From the NCBI GenBank assembly GCA_025331565.1, contig JAFREQ010000090.1, forward strand, positions 1,773,001 through 1,837,000: a stretch of 64,000 nucleotides of DNA, written 5' to 3'. Made by a program: the position numbers and the translations under genes. Below the pieces are notes generated by a model. It was not told the origin of the DNA. It made no database searches and saw only the letters and a program-made list of their open reading frames with translations. Shown here in pieces: positions 36,508 to 47,068 of this stretch. The first letter of the stretch is position 1; every line of letters starts with the position of its first letter. The DNA is from Holacanthus passer. Its lineage: Eukaryota > Chordata > Actinopteri > Pomacanthidae.

Positions 36508-36592
36508 AAGAATCAGAATCAGAATTCAAATCTGTGTTTTGGTGCATAACAATAAACATAGTAAGTAGAAAACTATACAAAGAGATAACAAG
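36508..36592 (-). repeat. Interspersed teleost repeat tail with TCAGAA-type repeats
   Basis: AGAATCAGAATCAGAAT followed by GGTGCATAACAATAA and GTAGAAAACTATA resembles the common teleost element whose end reads AATCAGAATCAGCTTTATT in the antisense direction. The copy is degenerate. The family name is not assigned. Confidence 0.5.
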
Positions 36593-37528
36593 CAAGTTCA
36601 GCATCATCATCATCATGTTCTTAAAAATATGTACGTTATGTTATTTAAATGAAAGAGCTGTACAGTTTAGTACGATTCAAACAATGATAGCAATTATTTC
36701 ATTTTTGTCCTGCAAGCATCAATCATTTCAGTGTCTGAATCCAGAACCCAGCTTCTCAGCAGGAGCTGGTTATTGTGCTGTTTTATCTGAGCCGGGTCGA
36801 CAAGTTCAACCATCATCTTCCAGTTCTTTAATTTAACCCCAAATGTGCTGCTTCTCCTTGGCTGAGCACTCTCTGCCCTCACACCAAATGACTTTATTGA
36901 TTACTGCAAAATGATAAAATTGCCAGATGAAAAAAAAAAACCAGAAAAGAAACAGAAAAGACAGAAAAACAGACTTCAGGTTTTTCTTTTTACTGTATGT
37001 CAGAGTATGATTTTCTGTTCATGCACTCCTATTTTTTCTAAAAACAACTAGGTGGAGTACACCTCAGAGAGGAAGAGCTGGAGAAAGGCAAAGATAAACA
37101 GAGAAGGATAACGAGACACAGAGAAAGAGAGACGTTCGAGTACGTTTGTTCAGCTGAGGCTGCTGCAGGTCGTCCAGCCACTGAAATAATGTGTGGCCCC
37201 GGACACCTTCTCTAATCTGCCCGGAGATAAAAAGAAGAAAAAAGCCTTTTTGTTAAAGCGCAAACAGAACATGAAGAGGAACGGGTTTGTTTTAGCCTCG
37301 TTAGTGTTGACAGGGCTGAGAGTTATTGAGTTAATAACATGAGTGTGTGAGAGTCTGCAGCCGTGAGACACACAGGAGGAGCCACAGGTGACGGCAGAGT
37401 AAACCACAGTACGTGCAATTGTCCATGATGAATGCAAATGAGTGTGTGTCTGTGTGTGATTGTACTTTTGCTCATTTTTCTTCTCTGCCTGATAGAAGCT
37501 TTTGTGTTATCTGATAAGTGCTGCAGTG

Positions 37529-37555
37529 GTGTGTGTGTGTGTGTGTGTGTGTGTG
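37529..37555. repeat. (GT)n microsatellite
   Basis: About 13 GT units. Confidence 0.96.
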
Positions 37556-37714
37556 CATATGTGCTGTAGCTAAATCAGTATTTAGCCATGTATCTCCCTC
37601 CCAAACATACATTACTCCCAGGCGTCATAAATATTCTTTATCTGCTCCTTTCCCCTTTATTCCTCCTCCCTCCATCCATCCATCCCTCTCCACCCACAAC
37701 CCTCCTTCCTGAGA

Positions 37715-37915
37715 CATATTAAATCTCCGCAATTGAAGAATAAATACGCCACATTAAAACACAAGATATGAAATTGATTCATTCTTTGCTTTAAATAGCA
37801 TTATGAAAACAGGAGACCGCCGTTAATCAGCGGCAAGGTGGGAGCCGCTGCTCGCGGGCGGAGGCGTGCAGATGCTAGTTGCTGCGGGCTCATCAGCTTT
37901 ACGACGTAACGGCAG
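37715..37915. promoter_or_regulatory. Candidate conserved non-coding element with CpG-rich core
   Basis: Non-repetitive block: AT-rich homeobox-like words (ATTAAATCTCCGCAATTG, GAAATTGATTCATTC) followed by a GC-rich core (CCGCCGTTAATCAGCGG, GAGCCGCTGCTCGCGGGCGG). CCGCCGTTAATCAGCGG is nearly palindromic. No coding potential was seen. Enhancer status is a guess from composition. Confidence 0.28.
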
Positions 37916-38495
37916 GACTTTATGGAGGCAGTGGAAACATCGATTTATGCTGATGACTCTGCCTCTGTTCTGTAACGCAGCCGTGACTCACGGTAAAGCT
38001 CTGATCAAGTTCAGCAGTGGAAGATGTGGCCTTTAGCTGCAGAACGGGCCCGTATACTGTGTGATGTAGTGGCTTTTACTGTTACTGATGGTGGTTGGAG
38101 AAAGATGCAGGAGGCCGAGCACCATCACGAGATATAAGAGCCGCAAACACCTGGATGTACAGTGTTTTTACTTCAGGAGTACTGAGACGCTATTCTTGTA
38201 AACTAAGGTGGTGATGAATAAAGAAGTAGAATTCAATGCACAGATTTCAGCGGTTAAAGGAAAGATTCACATGTTGTTTTATGTTGCACAGCAGATAAAT
38301 TGAGATTTCAAAAATGTGAGTGTGTGTGTGCAACAAAACTATTCAACATAAATCAACAGTAAAGTTTTCTAATACATCATTAAGGATAATTATTGGTAAT
38401 ATGATTAGTACAAATGACGTAGTAATTATAAAGTGAGTATGTGAGTATTTCAGAAAATTTGAAAATTATTCTGAAATTACTGACCAGTTAAAAAT

Positions 38496-38522
38496 GAATA
38501 AATAAATAAATAAATAAATAAT
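38496..38522. repeat. (AAAT)n microsatellite
   Basis: About six tetranucleotide units. Confidence 0.92.
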
Positions 38523-39192
38523 ATATACATATCCCGAACAAAAGGTTTTCTCACCTACGCCTCATTGCATCAATCGTATTTTGGTTTTAGATTCAGATTC
38601 AAATTCAGGAAAAAAAAACATCACAAAGTACAAAATGCTGCATATCAGAAAATGCTCTATGAGAGAAGGTGAAATCAAATCATCCTCACACACACATCTT
38701 CATCGCAAACAGCCAATGTTTTGTCTCAGCTTTCAGTCAAACAGACCTTTGGAGACTTCTGCTTCAACCCAGCACTGAAAAATAGTAATGTCATTTTTTT
38801 AAAGATTCAACAGCAGCGTCCAGAATAACCCACAGAAAACACCGAACAGTTTTCAGTTTGTCTTTGTCAGAAGGAGAAAAGAAATGAAAACTGTGCTGAC
38901 AATGAAAGCTATCAATGCTGTGAGCACAAGCATGAGCTAAATTACATTCGGCGTATTTGTGGAGGCCAAAATTTTGGACAAATAAAACCAAAGCAATCTG
39001 AGTGAAGTAACTCTTCAGCAGCGTGAAGGCAACAAATCAGCATGTCGCTATTACAGAAACTCCCTAAAGTGAGAAAAAACAGCATATGGTTTGTGTTTTT
39101 CTCTCAGGTTGAACTTTGAGGTTTCATCCTTTGGAAACAGAGGAGATAATTTACAAGAGTTTGGATGAAAGTGAGGCCAACGTGTTTCCATC

Positions 39193-39475
39193 CAGCTGTG
39201 ACACATGTAGTCTGTATCTTCCAGACACCTCTCCATGTGAAAACCTTCATCTCACAGCTCAGACACACGTCAGCTTTTATTTGAAGAGTATAATTGCCAG
39301 TCTTTAGAGGACGGGGAAAAAAACCCCTCTCCAGCTGTGACACTTAATCTGTATCATTATAAGAGATTAACCGAGCCCATACATCTCGCCACGTGGAAAC
39401 TTTCTTCAAATAGAAATGATAAAAGACTCTTGTTCCAAGACCACCTATAATTGCAAGTCTTCAGAGGACAGGAGA
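39193..39475 (+). repeat. Imperfect tandem duplication, about 140-base unit
   Basis: Two copies, 39193-39316 and 39331-39475. Each opens with CCAGCTGTGACAC and TCTGTATC, continues with CTCxCCAxGTGxAAA, and closes with TATAATTGC-AGTCTT-AGAGGAC. The copies differ at many sites, so the duplication is old. Confidence 0.75.
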
Positions 39476-39811
39476 GACGTTCTTTGAAGGAAAACCACCT
39501 GGAGAGCACTTTCAGCTCACTCTTTACAGTGTGCGTCCCGAGGAATCGAAGCACGTCCACATAAATTTATACATTTTCTGATGCATCCTAAAATCGTCTG
39601 TTCGCACAGAGACGGAGAGTAAAAGGCTTTTGTGGTTTGAACACAGACGCTGTGAAGTGCAGCTTCTGAAAGGAAACTCGAGAGGGAAGCTCAGGGGACG
39701 CTGCCGTTTTCTACCGTGCAAGAAGATACAGAATTTACCCATATGGCTACAAAATGTGGTGAGACAGGACATGAATCATGAATCAGATACTGGGTGGGTG
39801 GTACAGTAAAC

Positions 39812-39832
39812 TGTGTGTGTGTGTGTGTGTGT
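39812..39832. repeat. (GT)n microsatellite
   Basis: About 10 GT units. Confidence 0.94.
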
Positions 39833-40548
39833 ATTCTTACAAGTCAAATGTGTGTCCTAGAAATGATGTTTATATAATCCTAATTTATTTTCACAATTAC
39901 GTTCTGATGGGAAATACAGTCGCTGTTTGAATTATGTTCACAGGTGTTGAAGGAAGTGTTTGGGGAGGCGTTTGCTGAGTAAGATGAACATATGAACATA
40001 TGTAAAGAGAGTTTAATGTAGCGTATCTTGTAAGAGGTTAAACGGACACCATTTGTTTCTCTAATTTCTTTTTTGATTTCTTGGTTGACGGATGATTCCT
40101 TAGATGTTAATGTGGAAACTACTCGCTCCATTTTGCATTTAACTTTTCCCATGTGTAAAGGGAGATAAAAGGAAGACAATCATTATATCTGTACTCCAAA
40201 AAAAAAAACTAGATAATATTTTTAAAAGCAAAACTCAGCCATTTTGGAAGCATTAATCTTCCATCAAATCACAACACACTCCTCCTGCATTTATATCTTC
40301 ATCTTCTAACTCACACACGCAGACCAAATCACTGCGAGCGTGAAACAACAGGTGTTGTGTTCCTTGCTCGCTGTCTCAACATGGCATGAAATGGGGTGAT
40401 GATGACTCTATTTGTTTAACCATACTCCGCCGCTCAGCGTAAGCGGGACAACATAAAATAGCGGGGCGGCATGGAAATGTTCCCTTCCCCTCATTCATTA
40501 CACAATTATGCTGAGCCGCACGCTCGACTATGAACCAGATGTTGTGTA

Positions 40549-40757
40549 ATTAACCTCAGTGTGAAGATAGTCTCTCCTATTGTCTCTCACCTTCAAGAAT
40601 GAAATGGAAACCGGGCTGAGATAAGGGAAGGTACTCCTGTGGTTTCTACTCGAACCGGACTGAGCTGAGCCGAGTCCAACCTGGTCAAAACAGAGCTGAA
40701 GCTCATTAAGCATCGTGTGCAGATAGCCTTTCATACCATTGTCTCTGTAACCTTCAA
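40549..40757 (+). repeat. Short direct duplication, 156-base offset
   Basis: 40549-40596 and 40705-40757 share ATTAA, GTGTG-AGATAG, ATTGTCTCT and CCTTCAA in the same order and spacing. The intervening sequence does not repeat clearly. It may be an old tandem duplication or two copies of a short element. Confidence 0.55.
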
Positions 40758-41254
40758 ACTGTGTGAGGCGATGAATCCTCAAACAGAGACAAGAGATATG
40801 TGGAGGTGGAATTTAAAAACACCTGATAATATCACTGAAATTAAAAGACTGTTGAAGGTGTCAAAGTGTGAATCCAGCGATTAAAAAGACTGAAATACTG
40901 TTCGTTAACTGTCGCATTTACAAAGGTGAACATGTTAAAGTTCAGTGTGTTAATCTTATTCTGTATTTTATATGAAGTTAGTTAAATATCACACTCAGTT
41001 AAAAAGGCTTAATGTTGTAAAATTTTGAAATACTAAATTTGGAAATGTTTAAATCTAAACTAAAATATCAAACATGGACGGGAGGCTCGGCCGTGTTTGT
41101 GTCCTCTCACACAGCCACCGTTTATGTGCATGTAGTTTGATAAATGAGGGTGTTTGTTCTCTTGGCTTTCACTCTGACTGCTCGACCTCTTGAACACAGC
41201 AAATCTCCTGCAACATCTGTCCGGGCTCCGCTGTGGCTCTGGTGGGGGGTAACA

Positions 41255-41400
41255 GTTCACTTCCCATAATGCATTGCTCCTATCAGGATTATTAACACGT
41301 TGAAATGAGTTACATCGGGGCAAGGTCGGACAAATGCTCCAATTAACTCTTTCGTGGACGCCGTGTAATGAGATTACAGTAATCATTAAACAATTTGTAA
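41255..41400. promoter_or_regulatory. Candidate conserved non-coding element
   Basis: Repeat-free block with many ATTA/TAAT-type words (GGATTATTAACACG, CCAATTAACTC, GTAATGAGATTACAGTAATCATTAAAC) and a CATAATGCATTG octamer-like site. No coding frame was seen. Listed for alignment testing only. Confidence 0.28.
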
Positions 41401-41959
41401 CTCTACAGTGTTACAGGATATTAGCTAAACACAAAAGGTGACGATGACTCATCGGTCGTTTACTAGGATGCACAGTCAAAGTGGGATTCATCATAGAGTA
41501 GCAACATGTTTATACAAGCTGAAGTTCGGCTTTTCACACACAGCAGCCATCCACTCGTCTGCTGGTGTCCCTGCAATTACTTGGCTAATCAGGATGAGCC
41601 TATTCAACCGATGATCTGGGTACAACCGAAAAAAGAATAAGCAGATCTTCGAGGGGACCAAACTTCAACACAACACTCATGAGGTGGTTTGCTGTGTTAA
41701 TCCTCTCTCCATCCTCTTCACCTCCCATCCTCCACCTTCCCTAACTGACCCTGCTAAACTAACAAGCCTCCCTAACCGCACCAACAACCACATCTGCACA
41801 TCTCGTCCGAACATCCCACTACTTGCCATTCACAAAGCGTCACTCCACTCCACCCTCCTCTGTTTATCTAAACCCTGCGTGCGTGTGTCATTGAGAGCCG
41901 ACATCTCAGCACAGAGGTGACACCAGCGTCTGAACACCGGCCTGCCACTCCCCCCTCAG

Positions 41960-42128
41960 GAGAAGGACACGTCTGATTTGGTGGTTACCCTTTTCCTGAA
42001 AGTGCCACCGTCATGTCGCAGCCCTGTAATCTCTGTACGAGAGGCTGGAACGAGCCGGCTGCCTCTCGGGGCCCTCACTCCACCGGTCGCACGGGCTCAT
42101 GAGGACCCTTCAGGGCCGGTGGGTGAAG
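41960..42128 (+). other. Weak plus-strand exon candidate
   Basis: A pyrimidine-rich acceptor (CCACTCCCCCCTCAG) and a donor (AAG/GTGAGG) frame 169 bases open in one frame, starting EKDTSDLVVTLFLKVPPS. The frame stays open to a stop at 42229. The peptide matches no family I know, and it is antisense within the atrnl1 intron. G+C and CpG are raised in the middle. Chance or a non-coding regulatory block are at least as likely as an exon. Confidence 0.15.
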
Positions 42129-42378
42129 GTGAGGTGGCAGAGAGTCCTGTTCACACACAGGACAGCGAAGTGAAAAGTGGCCTATTGAAAGCAGCTGCAC
42201 TCTCCCCCGTCAGCCTCCACCTCTGCTGACGTCAGTGCTTCCTGGATGTGGAGGTTGTTGAGGTCTGCACCTGCTCAGCAGAGCTTCATCTTGTTTTTTC
42301 TCGTCAGCTGGGTTGATGGCTCCGAACAGTCAATTTGTATTTGATAAACAATATTTACCTTTGGACAAGTTTATTAAA

Positions 42379-42387
<9 letters not shown>

Positions 42388-42409
<22 letters not shown>

Positions 42410-42502
42410 TATAATTGGTTTATTAAATAATAAATAAACAGCCGAATGTCTGTTGAAGCAGAAATCTGTGTACACACACACACACACACAAACACACACA
42501 CC
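42388..42502. repeat. (AAT)n and (CA)n microsatellites
   Basis: (AAT)7 at 42388-42409, preceded by a short TA run, and an interrupted CA array at 42472-42502. Confidence 0.94.
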
Positions 42503-43402
42503 ACTGCAGCACTTGTCAGATAACACAAAACACACACGCTTCATCTCAGTTCATAAAGCTCCACCTCTGGCTTCAGCTTCAGCGTCTGATCTGAAGTCAG
42601 GTTGGTTTGTTGCTGGTTCAGACTGTTTCCTTGAGTTCGGTACAAACTGTTGTTTATAAGGTTAAAGGCTCAGTAACCACCTGCCTGAACAGAATAACTG
42701 CATCATGATCGTTTCTGGTTGAGCTGACGATGGTGCTTCCAGTCACCTCTGCAAAAAGCTCCTGATGCGGTCAGTGATGATTCGTAACTATCAGTTCAGC
42801 TTTGTCTGTTTGTGGATGAGCTGAATAGGATTTAATCCCTCACACTGGGCTGTAGCGCCGGCCTGGACCCACGGCAGCCCTCTGTGTTTGTTGCTGTCTA
42901 ATCAGGAAACAATGCTGCATTCTTTCTGAATGGACAAGGGTGGATTTAACTTGGCCGTGCAATGCACTGTGGGATGGGGAACACCAGATGATGTCGAAGT
43001 GTCTCTATGAACCTCGGCCACTTTGATGAATCACAAGTCAGTTCACCTCCAATCACAACAGACTTCTCACCAGTCCTCAGAGCGCTTTGCTTTTTAAGTG
43101 AAAGTCAAAAACTCCAATGTGATTCTTTCTTGGAGAATTCACAAAAAACACAAACAAAAAGGAAAACTCAAAAGGAATCTGAATCACGATAAGTTACCTT
43201 CAAATTTCACACTTCCAGCGAATGAAGTCAGCTTCCACACACACCCACACAATCACACACCGTCATGGCAGGAGGTCAGAGCGTTTGTATCCTTGCATCA
43301 ACATGTAAATGAACACAACTTTATTTCCCCCGTGTGTTTATGTGCATCTTCTTTGGTTGTGTTTGTTTCTGTTTGCCTCCATGTTTGTGTCTTTGCGTTG
43401 AC

Positions 43403-43498
43403 CTGTAGCAGCTCCTCTTGGTCACCGCCCGCCTCCAGAGCCACAGCGACCGACGCAAAGGGACGACTGGCCATCTGCTGCCGCTCTCTCATCAGCTG
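43403..43498 (-). CDS. atrnl1: Attractin-like protein 1, exon with MASRPFA motif
   Basis: This 96-base exon (32 codons, phase 0 at both ends) lies between an acceptor (CTCTGTCTCCTTCTATAG) at 43499 and a donor (CTACAG/GTCAAC) at 43402. It encodes QLMRERQQMASRPFASVAV, then ALEAGGDQEELLQ. QQMASRPFASV is the most conserved cytoplasmic stretch of attractin, ATRNL1 and MEGF8. The MASRPFA sequence is reported to recruit the E3 ligase MGRN1 in this family, linking it to receptor turnover. The ALE-G--Q--L pattern after it fits ATRNL1 rather than ATRN. The transmembrane helix should be encoded just upstream, but no such exon is seen in the remaining 20 kb. An internal ATG at codon 3 is in frame with the downstream exons. 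Confidence 0.92.
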
Positions 43499-44376
43499 CT
43501 ATAGAAGGAGACAGAGAAAAAAGACAGACTTTTAAAAGTTTGCTTTTTTTTTTACCCTGTTTTAACTCAGTAGTACAGTTACAGTCGGCCACTGGGACCA
43601 ACCGGAGGTTAAATTCCCTGCCTGTGTGATTTAGAAACGAAGGTTAAAAGGATGACAGGAGAAAAAAAGGACAAATATGAAAAGAAAGAAATTGGATAAA
43701 GGAGGGGGCGAGAGAGCAGGAAAGAAGTCGTAAGAGACAGAGAGCAAAAAAAGAAAAGGAGGAGGAGGGATGGGGAAAAGTGGGGAGAGCAGATCAAAGC
43801 AAAATGGTTGATAGATGTGCAGAAGAAAGGCAAAGAGGAGTGGGGAATGGCAGGTGGTGGGGGGACGGAGGGAGTCAGAGGGGAGGAGGAGGAGGGCGGG
43901 CAAACTTCATTAATGAGGAAATGTCAGATGAACAAAGGCAGACGGCGAGGCCTTCAGCAGCATGTGGTCCAAACAGGCTGACAGCAAACACAAACACAGA
44001 CATACAGAACATATAAAAACATGTTGGGAACAGAAAGACGAGCTCATCAACACTCCCACACACACACACACCGGCGTCGACACGGATAAGACCCGTCTAC
44101 ATGCAGCTATACCTGAACCGCTATCAGGATACACACACACAAACTGGTGAGAACAACATGCTCAGTGCACCTCATCAACCCTTCTCTCTCCATCAAAAAC
44201 CCTGTTTCCCAGCTTTTTCCACTTCACTACAGAGATGTTAATGGGGTTTTGTTTCTACATTTAGCTCGGGGGTGGCCACCTGTTTCACGCAAAACAAACT
44301 CATTTCTGGCCGATTATGCGCCAAGCTCTAATCATCAGTATGTTGCTTGTTGTTTTGGTGGAAAATCTGCCTGGTG

Positions 44377-44379
<3 letters not shown>

Positions 44380-44432
<53 letters not shown>
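44380..44432. repeat. Long (CA)n microsatellite
   Basis: About 26 perfect CA units, the longest uninterrupted array in the window. Confidence 0.98.
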
Positions 44433-44436
<4 letters not shown>

Positions 44437-45046
44437 GTCGGTGAAACCAGTGCCGGGAAGGCAGATGGAGAATCTGGGCTGCAGACTGTGACCCTTACAG
44501 GGAGAGAAAACTTTAGTTTGTTTACAACTTCAGAGGTTTTTTTCCCCAAAGATGAATAACATGAAACTTTCATGCATCAGTGTGGGAGAATCCAGCCATT
44601 GCAGGAGCAGGCAAAGTGACGCAGAGCGAGGGTGTATTGAAGGAAATAATAAACCAAACAGGAGCAATCAAGCAGCTGAAGATGCGACTGTAACGTGATG
44701 CGTTAGAATCATGTTAGGGTTAGGGAGGACAAATTGAAATTGGAAGAAACAGAAAAAGAAGCATGGAAAGAGAAAAGCACAAGTATAAAAGAAGCAAAAT
44801 AGGACACAAAGAAAAATAAAGTGAAATAATGGTGGAAGACAGAAGCAACAACAAACAGAACAAACAACAGACACAAAGCAGATTACCAAACGAATGACAG
44901 GATAAAATAAGCAAACCGCCCCTATATGTCAACGCCCTCCACACTCCGTCACCTCCACCTAAACCGAGACACCTCCCGTGTGTCTGCGTCCTCTCCTGTT
45001 GCTCAGAAGAGGCTGCACACGTTGACATTAACCAGCTGTCAGGTGC

Positions 45047-45262
45047 CGTGCTCGCACTCCGCCGCCTGCTCGCTCGCCTCCGTCAGCCTCTTTAAGCATG
45101 AATGAATACTACACCTGTAGCTACACCGGTGCAGTCAGGCTCCGCGAGCACGCCGCCGCGCCGGCTAATGTGATGTCTTCTCTTGTTAGCTGTCACCGCC
45201 GCGCTAACGCTGAGCGCATGACGGTGTGTGCTCGCTAGCATCGCTGTTAGCCTCCCGCCGGT
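45047..45262. promoter_or_regulatory. Intronic CpG-rich island, possible alternative promoter
   Basis: By hand count there are about 25 CpGs in about 215 bases, in sequence that is otherwise CpG-poor. It includes CGCGAGCACGCCGCCGCGCC and ACCGCCGCGCTAACGC. GCTAGC/GTTAGC words of the kind common around fish promoters flank the core. In the sense of atrnl1 it lies 1.5 kb upstream of the exon at 43403-43498. It may be an alternative promoter or the start of an antisense transcript; no TATA box or start site is assigned. Confidence 0.45.
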
Positions 45263-45499
45263 GTCAGCCTGGATTTGTAGGAGCCGAGGTGAGAAGGTGT
45301 GTGAGAGAGGGGGGGTTGGATGAGGAAACATATCCCCTTTGATATAATTCATTGTATCTACAAGGTTATGGAGGGTAAATGAACAAAAAGCACTGAAACA
45401 CACTATAACACACGCTTGAATTTAACACAGACTGATAACAGGCTGATTAAAATAATGATACAGCTACTGTTGGATTTAACTGCCGAGTTCAAAAGATTT

Positions 45500-45543
45500 T
45501 GTTGGTTGTTGTTGTTGGTTGTTGTTGTCGTTGTTGTTGTTGC
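45500..45543. repeat. (TTG)n microsatellite, imperfect
   Basis: About 44 bases of TTG/TTGG repeats with one TCG unit. Confidence 0.93.
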
Positions 45544-45631
45544 TGTGTCATATGAGGTGTTCTCTCAGCTCTTCATTTCCTAAAGCCACTGTTCCTGTTT
45601 GTGTTATTAAACTGGTCAAGGTGAGCCGGGT

Positions 45632-45634
<3 letters not shown>

Positions 45635-45683
<49 letters not shown>
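45635..45683. repeat. Long (GT)n microsatellite
   Basis: About 24 perfect GT units, opposite in sense to the long CA array 1.2 kb to the left. Confidence 0.98.
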
Positions 45684-45685
<2 letters not shown>

Positions 45686-46734
45686 AGGGACCAGATGCAT
45701 CAGTCTAGACACTGGAATTATGTCAGGACATAAAAAGTGTGAGTGATACTCAGCATTGTGTTTAGTTTTAGAGTCCGGTAAAGATGCAAGTATGTGTGTA
45801 TTAAGTGCACATGTGTTCACTCTGCATGTGCATTTATTCATGTATACATATAAATGCAAATGCATCAAACAGACCAATTGTCTGCACACTCCTACATCGT
45901 ATGTTTGATGCCCCCTTTGACAAGTCCTTGAGTGGGCAACAAGGACAAGGCAGCGGCCATCTTCTCTGTCTGCCTGTTGGGCTGTAAATCAGCCATAAAA
46001 CGGCTAATTAACTCTGCTGTGCTGTAAACAAGCAGAGCTACGCTAGACACCACCGACTGGATGACAAAAGGAGGGGGAGAGTGGAGACGGGGCTCTGTGA
46101 GTCTGAGGGAGGGAGAGCAATAACACTTAGTTTTCCGGTTTCAAGGATTTTTGTCTTGGTGCCGGAAATTCAAGCCGATTCAAAGAAAGACGCAAAGTTT
46201 ACATTTTTCCTAAAGTATTTGTCCGTCTTTTCAGTCCGTACTGAATGTCCCTGTGTTTATCAAGCCTCGAGGGGAGGCCTGACATCCAAACATGCATTCA
46301 TGCATCCCTCCATTCATCCAGCCATCTCAGCTGGACACACAGACACATAAACAGCCAGGAGAAAAACGAGAGTGCTGCAACAATGAAGCCAATCACATGG
46401 CGAATTATGCTTCACAGAAACGCGGCTCAACAAAAGTAGCACCTGCGAGCTCAAATTGCCAGTCCTGTTAGACGGATTGGAAATATCTGTGTAATGTGCT
46501 GTTTGCTGATTTCGGATGCACTCCAGCGCAAATGACGGGTTTCACAACACAACAAATGGCTCGCCGCTTGTACTGCTGCAATTAAACTCCACATCCGCTC
46601 CGTGAGGGCAGAATTATAGTAACGTCAACACATCTGCAAACCTGCGTACATACGTCGGCTCGTATGTTTGTCCGTGTGTTGGCTGATAGTGGGGGAATAA
46701 TGCAGCAGCATGGATCCCGTAATCTGTGGCATGA

Positions 46735-47068
46735 AATTGCTGTAAATATGTACAGAGACATCATCAGAATGGATGCAATTTTGGACAGTGCACTGGAACA
46801 GCATGTGTTCTCATTTTCTCTACAGAATGATTTTGATGACTTGGACTGTATGACCAAATACAGGTGGACACTGGGGAAGATCCTGCACAAAGCATGAGGA
46901 AGGGTTTTTGGTGTGGAAGAACTTGGTCTGCACAGATGCCTGACTTCAACCCCATCTAACACATTTAGGATGAATTAGAACATCGATTGACAGCCAGACT
47001 TTATCACCCGACATCAGCGCTGGACTTCACTATTGCTCCTGTGGCTGTGAGGGAACAAATCCCTGCAT
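46735..47068 (+). mobile_element. Tc1-like transposase remnant, broken
   Basis: The plus strand carries a degraded 3' third of a Tc1/mariner-type (DD34E) transposase gene. The clearest part is 46910-47068, reading GTGTGGAAGAACTTG, then CCTGACTTCAACCCCATC, then GATGAATTAGAACATCGA, parallel to the VEELDWPAQSPDLNPIEHLWDELE-type block of this family. The codon that should be the catalytic glutamate of NPIE is TAA here. Upstream, YRDI, then L--ALEQ and F-LQND resemble the segment before the second catalytic aspartate. No terminal inverted repeats were found, so this is an immobile fragment. Confidence 0.85.

Larger units (their letters stand above)
20326..43402 (-). other. atrnl1: Penultimate intron of atrnl1 (about 23.1 kb)
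   Basis: The intron runs from the donor (CTACAG/GTCAAC) at 43402 to the AG at 20326. It carries a CA/GT microsatellite cluster at 21.0-23.2 kb, a pair of dispersed repeats at 28.4 and 32.9 kb, a duplicated polypurine minisatellite at 29.4-31.4 kb, two short segmental duplications at 39.2-39.5 and 40.5-40.8 kb, an interspersed repeat tail at 36.5 kb and several candidate regulatory blocks. Two weak plus-strand exon candidates are listed separately. The remaining stretches hold no gene that I can support. Confidence 0.8.

Noticed and set aside
44713..44726. Interstitial telomeric repeat
   Set aside because: Only two TTAGGG units, which occur by chance.
44668..44889. Hydrophobic Cys/Phe-rich minus-strand frame as the missing atrnl1 transmembrane exon
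   Set aside because: The expected residues after the helix (WKIKQ-CW type) are absent. The frame comes from an A/G-rich tract and lacks suitable splice sites.
46664..46897. 77-residue plus-strand frame as a gene
   Set aside because: Its middle corresponds to a decayed Tc1-like transposase; upstream codons are unrelated.
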